Under the pieces are notes generated by a model, which saw nothing but the letters and a program-made list of their open reading frames with translations, ran no database searches and was not told where the DNA came from. The translations under genes were made by a program, and so were the position numbers. Positions 45,587 to 49,260 of a stretch of 49,260 bases of DNA are shown here, in pieces. This stretch comes from JAVBUY01 sp031552735 (GTDB taxonomy: Bacteria > Bacillota > Clostridia > Christensenellales > Aristaeellaceae): the NCBI GenBank assembly GCA_031552735.1, contig JAVBMF010000020.1, forward strand, positions 1 to 49,260, in the 5' to 3' direction. Positions within the stretch are counted from its first letter, which is position 1, and each line of letters starts with the position of its first letter.

Positions 45587-47215
45587 TCAGCCGAGCATCA
45601 AGCCCGGCGCCAGCTCGCGCTGGGCAATGTACCAGCCCGCGCTTTCCATCAGCGATTCTCTGCCCAGCAGCAGCAGCGTGTCCTGTTGCGCGGCGATGTC
45701 CGGCTGGTCGAACGACGCGGCGGCAAACAAGGCGTGCATGCGCTGGTTATCCAGAATCTGTCGTGGCAGCGCCAGGTTGCCGTAATAGTTGGCCAGGAAC
45801 GCTGTGCTCGCCGATACGATGCCCAGCGCGATTTTCGCGATGCCGCGCCACATCACGACCTGCCCGGTGTGCGCCAGCAGGAAGCGCCGCAGCCCGGTCA
45901 GCGGCAGGGCAGTTTCCAGCGCGGGCTTATAGAACGCTTCGCCCGCCGCGATCAGCACGAACAGCACGATGGACAGCGCGAACAAGCAGCGCGTCGCGCG
46001 CTGATTGACGCGGTTTTGGGCGGTCTTGCGCCGCTGTGACGCGGCATGGTATTGCCGCTGGCCATCCACCCAGCATCGACACAGATCGAACGCGGGGGCA
46101 TCGGTTTGCGCGGGCTGGGGCATGCCACCGTCCACCGCGCGCAGGAAGCAGCGCACAAACGCCAATTCGGATTGCTGCGTGAAGGTGTAGTGATCCCACA
46201 CATTCGCGCCAATGCCCCCAGCGCGCCAGTAAAATTGCACGCGCAGCGCCTCGGCCAGCGTGCGGTAGCGCACATACTTGGCGTGCAGCGCGCGCTTGAC
46301 CGACATGCCGTACACCGCTGCAGCCGCCGCAAGCAGCAGCGCGTACAGGATCAGCGGCGCGTCGGATTCCAGCTCGTCATACAGCAGAAAGGAGAGCACC
46401 AGCAGCAGCCCCAGCGTGGACAGCGTGCGCAGCACCCACAGCGACGCGTTGCGGAAGCGTACCGACAGCGCATCGGCGCGCAGTGAGGTCCACAGTAGCA
46501 TTTCTGTGCCGCCCGGGAGATTGCGCGGTTCGTTTTCGCCGATGTAGCTCGGCGCGGTTTGCGCCGCGTGCCGCGCGATCGCCGCACTGTGCCGCGCCAG
46601 GTCGCGATTGTACGTGTCGATCCACGCCCAGTGCGTGTCGGTCGGTACGTCAATATGTGCCGCCGCCGTCACAGAAGGCTTGGTGTCGCGCGGCGTGGGC
46701 ACGACGCACACCGCGCATGCCGCTTGCCGCGCGAATTGAATAGTTTCATAGGTGCCGCCGCCTTCGGCCGAAAGATAGGGCTCGCCATCCCACAGTGCCA
46801 GTAGCAGGTGGCTTTGCCGCGCGACATAGTGGCCCGCCGCCCGATAGCACGCGCCGCGCGCCGCGTCCGGCGCATCGACCACAAAGACGTTCGCCGCGTC
46901 AGATAGCAGCGCGTCAAATTCCCGCTGGGACGCGTCGTCGAAGTCAAGCCGGTACTGCTGTGCGGGCATGGGCAAAGGCACGATCAGCTCGCAGCCTGCC
47001 AACAGCGCCGCGCGCGCGCACAGGCGATCCGCGCCATCGGCCAATGACGACAGCACAACAACCGGGCAGTGCGCGTATCGCGCCCGAAAATCGCGTAGAA
47101 AACCTGCGATCGCTTGCTCCAGCGTGGGCAGGGCATCCGCGCAAATATCGCGGTGGCCGGTGATGCCGACGATCAGCGGCAGCGGTTCGCGCGCGGTGGT
47201 CGCGGGATGGTTCAT
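45587..47215 (-). CDS. SLOG-type nucleotide-binding domain fused to a multi-pass membrane module
   Basis: 542 residues. The N-terminal Rossmann-like domain (~12-180) has LIVGITGHRDI, LSSLADGADRLCA and VFVVDAPDAARG, the pattern of SLOG (LOG/DprA-like) nucleotide-sensing domains. The rest has about four transmembrane segments (near 263-279, 287-305, 408-425, 455-475) with basic loops (YVRYRTLAEALRVQFYW), similar in layout to SLATT-type membrane effectors linked to SLOG proteins. It might sense a nucleotide signal and perturb the membrane (inference from family context). ATG 47215 is chosen for TTGGAGA upstream. It lies beside the TIR and HD-RyR genes on the - strand. Confidence 0.72.
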   Translation of the reverse strand: MNHPATTAREPLPLIVGITGHRDICADALPTLEQAIAGFLRDFRARYAHCPVVVLSSLADGADRLCARAALLAGCELIVPLPMPAQQYRLDFDDASQREFDALLSDAANVFVVDAPDAARGACYRAAGHYVARQSHLLLALWDGEPYLSAEGGGTYETIQFARQAACAVCVVPTPRDTKPSVTAAAHIDVPTDTHWAWIDTYNRDLARHSAAIARHAAQTAPSYIGENEPRNLPGGTEMLLWTSLRADALSVRFRNASLWVLRTLSTLGLLLVLSFLLYDELESDAPLILYALLLAAAAAVYGMSVKRALHAKYVRYRTLAEALRVQFYWRAGGIGANVWDHYTFTQQSELAFVRCFLRAVDGGMPQPAQTDAPAFDLCRCWVDGQRQYHAASQRRKTAQNRVNQRATRCLFALSIVLFVLIAAGEAFYKPALETALPLTGLRRFLLAHTGQVVMWRGIAKIALGIVSASTAFLANYYGNLALPRQILDNQRMHALFAAASFDQPDIAAQQDTLLLLGRESLMESAGWYIAQRELAPGLMLG

Positions 47216-47283
47216 GTCGCTATCTCCAATCGCGGGGTTTGGCGTGCGCCCACTTTGCGGGCAAGGCGCGCGCCGTTTTCCAT

Positions 47284-47292
47284 AGTATACCA
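47284..47292 (-). promoter_or_regulatory. Extended -10 promoter of the SLOG gene
   Basis: On the - strand TGG-TATACT (TATACT = 47289-47284). Same extended -10 style as TIR gene 1. No clear -35. Confidence 0.5.
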
Positions 47293-47425
47293 TGCGCGGG
47301 CAAAGAATAGGAACAAAGAAAACCAGGGGATGGACACGGTGTTTTGGCGCAAAACGCAAATCCTGCGCCGCCGCCGCATATCTTGCATGACGGGGTCAGG
47401 GCAAAGAAAAAAGGGGGGGCGCGCA

Positions 47426-47560
47426 GTGAAGAGGCAGTCCATCGTTGTGACCTGCCAATACGCGGAGGAGGCGGCGGAACTTCAGGAAATCCTGCTCCAG
47501 TCCTTTGTGTTGTTCGCGCGCGGCGAATTATCCGCCGACGCCGCTTGCGATCCAGCATGA
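47426..47560 (+). CDS. Small ORF, 44 residues, unknown
   Basis: A GTG start with AAAAAAGGGGGGG 6 bases upstream encodes VKRQSIVVTCQYAEEAAELQ and then a short amphipathic helix (LLQSFVLFARGEL). I do not recognise a named family; it is reminiscent of short ORFs I associate with recombinase genes in Clostridia, but no recombinase is present here. An in-frame ATG at 47330 would add 32 basic residues. It may be a remnant or a true small protein. Confidence 0.45.
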   Translation: MKRQSIVVTCQYAEEAAELQEILLQSFVLFARGELSADAACDPA

Positions 47561-47568
47561 GCCCGAAC

Positions 47569-47597
47569 TTGCATGTTTTGCCGTTTTGGCATACACT
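47569..47597 (+). promoter_or_regulatory. Promoter of the secreted propeller gene
   Basis: -35 TTGCAT (47569-47574), 17-base spacer, -10 TACACT (47592-47597). The leader to the ATG is about 135 bases. Confidence 0.5.
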
Positions 47598-47638
47598 AGA
47601 CACAGTGATTCCCCGGCTAGCGGACAAGCGTACCGGGA

Positions 47639-47663
47639 TTTTTCCGCATCGGAAAAAATGCGG
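47639..47663 (+). promoter_or_regulatory. Pair of mutually exclusive hairpins in the leader
   Basis: TTTTTCCG (47639-47646) / CGGAAAAA (47650-47657), or CCGCAT (47644-47649) / ATGCGG (47658-47663). The two structures share bases. This may be only a quirk of composition. Confidence 0.3.
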
Positions 47664-47739
47664 GCGAACCGCCGCGCCGGTGCGCAATGGCTGGGTTTTG
47701 GGAAGGTACCTTTGAGAGGATTTGAAGGAGGTTGTACGA

Positions 47740-48786
47740 ATGAGCACCTTGCGTCGCTTCTCCTGCTTGTTGGCGCTATTGCTGTCGCTGGCGCTGCTGC
47801 CGATCGCGGCGGATGCCGCGCCAACCGGAAAAACCTATAACCTGACCCAACAGTTTGGCATACGCGATGTGTGGGAGCTCCGCTTCTTTGACGGGACGCA
47901 CGCCGCAGTGGTCAGCATCCAGCCGGGCAAAGACGATCTAAAGCACTTCACCGCCACCTTCCTCAGTCTGACCGACGAGCGCGTCACGGGTCAGGCGAGC
48001 TTTGCGCGGCGCGACGCACCCGTCGGTGTTGGCACCCAGGGCGAGCGCCTGAGCCTGCTGTTTGAGACGGATGACGCAGACGACACCGCCACCGCGCGGG
48101 AGGAAATTCTGATCGCGCAGGGCGGTGCGGTGACCACGCGGGATGTGCCCGCCGAAGAGGTGGGATTCGCCCTGCCCGGCGGCGCGCGGATCATCGAAGA
48201 GAACGGCAGCCTGCTGCTGCGCGGCGCGGCAGGCGATGCGCTGAAACCGCTGCTCACCGGCATCCCGTATCCGGAGGCGGACGACAGTCCCGATCCGCTG
48301 TACTTCTGCTTTTTTGCCGCGCTGGATGAGCACCGGTTTGTGTATACCCGTTTCGGCTGGGATGGTGCCCGGAAGGGCTGCGGCATGTATGACCTGACCA
48401 CCGGCGAGTCGCGGCGGCTGGATGAGCGGGGGGTGCCGTGCCTGCTGTACGAGGGGCGGCTGTTCACCACCCAATCGGTGGTGGATATCAACACCTGCGA
48501 AGCGGTGCCGTTGCCGTCCGGCATTCAGGCGGGTATACACGCGCCGGGACAAAAATGGGCGCTGTCCGCGGATGGCAAACTGCTGTGCGAACTGCTGAAG
48601 CCTCCCGAGCATGCTGTCCCCGCGCTTCGTTTTCGCGCCATGGATACCGGTGAGCAGCTTGGCGTGCTGGACATGGATTTCGCCATCTGGGCGTGGCCGA
48701 CATTCATCGCGCAGGACACGGTGGGGATTGTCGGACGCACAACCGATGGCAAGGATGAGTCGCTGCTGCTGATTGCGGGTCTGTAA
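47740..48786 (+). CDS. Secreted propeller-like protein of unknown function
   Basis: 348 residues. A Sec signal peptide (RR then LLALLLSLALLPIA, cleavage probably ADA-AP) is followed by beta-strand-rich repeats without membrane segments. FDGTHAAVVSIQPGKDD, LDEHRFVYTRFGWDG and LSADGKLLCELL resemble propeller blades like those of the TIR proteins, with weak similarity only. No lipobox is visible. RBS AAGGAGG fixes ATG 47740. It may be an accessory extracellular protein of the neighbouring system or unrelated. Confidence 0.65.
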   Translation: MSTLRRFSCLLALLLSLALLPIAADAAPTGKTYNLTQQFGIRDVWELRFFDGTHAAVVSIQPGKDDLKHFTATFLSLTDERVTGQASFARRDAPVGVGTQGERLSLLFETDDADDTATAREEILIAQGGAVTTRDVPAEEVGFALPGGARIIEENGSLLLRGAAGDALKPLLTGIPYPEADDSPDPLYFCFFAALDEHRFVYTRFGWDGARKGCGMYDLTTGESRRLDERGVPCLLYEGRLFTTQSVVDINTCEAVPLPSGIQAGIHAPGQKWALSADGKLLCELLKPPEHAVPALRFRAMDTGEQLGVLDMDFAIWAWPTFIAQDTVGIVGRTTDGKDESLLLIAGL

Positions 48787-48836
48787 AAAATGGGGGGTGT
48801 GTCGCTTGGCGTCCGCAAGCGGGCACTCATCATCAT

Positions 48837-48875
48837 ATCATGAAAACCTCACGCCGGGCGTGGGGTTTTCATGAT
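48837..48875. repeat. Large inverted repeat after the secreted protein gene
   Basis: ATCATGAAAACC-T-CACGCC (48837-48855) pairs with GGCGTG-G-GGTTTTCATGAT (48857-48875). The stem is at least 15 bp with one mismatch and a short loop. There is no T tract on the + strand, so it is not a standard terminator. Confidence 0.6.
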
Positions 48876-48877
48876 AC

Positions 48878-48904
48878 AAAAAAGAACCCCCTCGCGGGGG
48901 TTCT
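48878..48904 (-). terminator. Terminator of the ribose-type binding protein gene
   Basis: AGAACCCCC (48883-48891) / GGGGGTTCT (48896-48904), loop TCGC, with a T run on the - strand. Confidence 0.85.
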
Positions 48905-48918
48905 CTGTGCTATACGTA

Positions 48919-49260
48919 TTAGTCGTAGAGCAGCGGGGAGATCTTGGCATCTTCCATGTTGGCCGCGGTGTAGAACTGGGCGCCGGTGTCCACGATGGCA
49001 TCAACGGCTTCCTTGTTCATCGCCTTCACAGCCAGCTCAACCGCCAGGTAGCCGATCATGTACGGATCCTGGGTGATGGAGCCATAGAACCAGCCCTGCT
49101 TGACAGCGTTCTTCTGGTTGGCACCAGCGTCAAAGCCAACAACGATCAGATCCTTGTACTTGCCAGCGGCACGGTCCAGATCCTGACCATCGGTGGTCGC
49201 GGCCAGCACGCCGCCCACAGAAGCTTCGTTGGAGCAGAAGATCGCGGCGAGGCCTTCCTT
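48919..49260 (-). CDS. Ribose-type ABC substrate-binding protein, C-terminal part (cut by the window)
   Basis: 113 C-terminal residues; the 5' part lies beyond the window end. IFCSNEASVGGVLAA, LIVVGFDAGANQKNAVKQG and GSITQDPYMIGYLAVELAVK are typical of the second lobe of Peripla_BP_4 (RbsB-like) proteins, which bind monosaccharides outside the membrane. Any permease and ATPase genes would lie upstream of it, beyond the window. Confidence 0.85.
   Translation of the reverse strand, partial: KEGLAAIFCSNEASVGGVLAATTDGQDLDRAAGKYKDLIVVGFDAGANQKNAVKQGWFYGSITQDPYMIGYLAVELAVKAMNKEAVDAIVDTGAQFYTAANMEDAKISPLLYD

Overview
The window reads as one contiguous chromosomal segment of a GC-rich Bacillota bacterium, most likely a Clostridia-class, gut-type carbohydrate user. 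The reasons are a full-length spoIIE (endospore-former lineage), strong AGGAGG-type ribosome binding sites, intrinsic terminators, ECF transport and many polyol, fucose and ABC sugar genes. This placement is inference from gene content. I see no rRNA, tRNA, CRISPR array, transposase or integrase.

Layout. 19-5895: an EF-G paralogue, a PfkB sugar(-phosphate) kinase and spoIIE, all on +. 5931-9313 (-): an ECF vitamin-type transporter (UPF0397 S component, double ATPase, EcfT). 9515-21941 (+): a polyol catabolic region with an FGGY kinase, a DeoR regulator, a lipoyl-dependent dehydrogenase complex (E2, E3, fused E1 alpha-beta), a sorbose-1-phosphate reductase-like enzyme, a sorbitol-6-phosphate dehydrogenase-like SDR, a PHP phosphoesterase and a lipoate ligase that can serve the E2. 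21966-22361: a small membrane protein. 22414-27800: an L-fucose locus (mutarotase and AraC regulator on -, aldolase, kinase and isomerase on +) with no permease in view. 27912-36135 (-): an ABC importer operon with DUF5107-TPR protein, nucleotidyltransferase, NahK-like sugar kinase and URO-D-like protein, divergent from a PocR/AraC regulator (36312-37136).

37157-47215 is the most unusual part. It holds two paralogous TIR-transmembrane-beta-propeller proteins, an HD phosphohydrolase fused to a C-terminal RyR domain, and a SLOG-type nucleotide-binding domain fused to a multi-pass membrane module. A small ORF and a secreted propeller-like protein follow. TIR, SLOG and RyR domains are all tied by family knowledge to NAD- or nucleotide-derived signals, so I read this as a candidate nucleotide-signalling or immunity system with Toll-receptor-like membrane topology. 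That function is a hypothesis. The window ends inside a ribose-type ABC substrate-binding protein gene (-).

Three intergenic spacers (about 2110-2251, 8533-8760, 17132-17306) carry copies of one dispersed repeat with a conserved GGCGTAT/ATACGCC hairpin. Its orientation relative to transcription varies, so it looks like a small mobile or REP/MITE-like element rather than a leader riboswitch.
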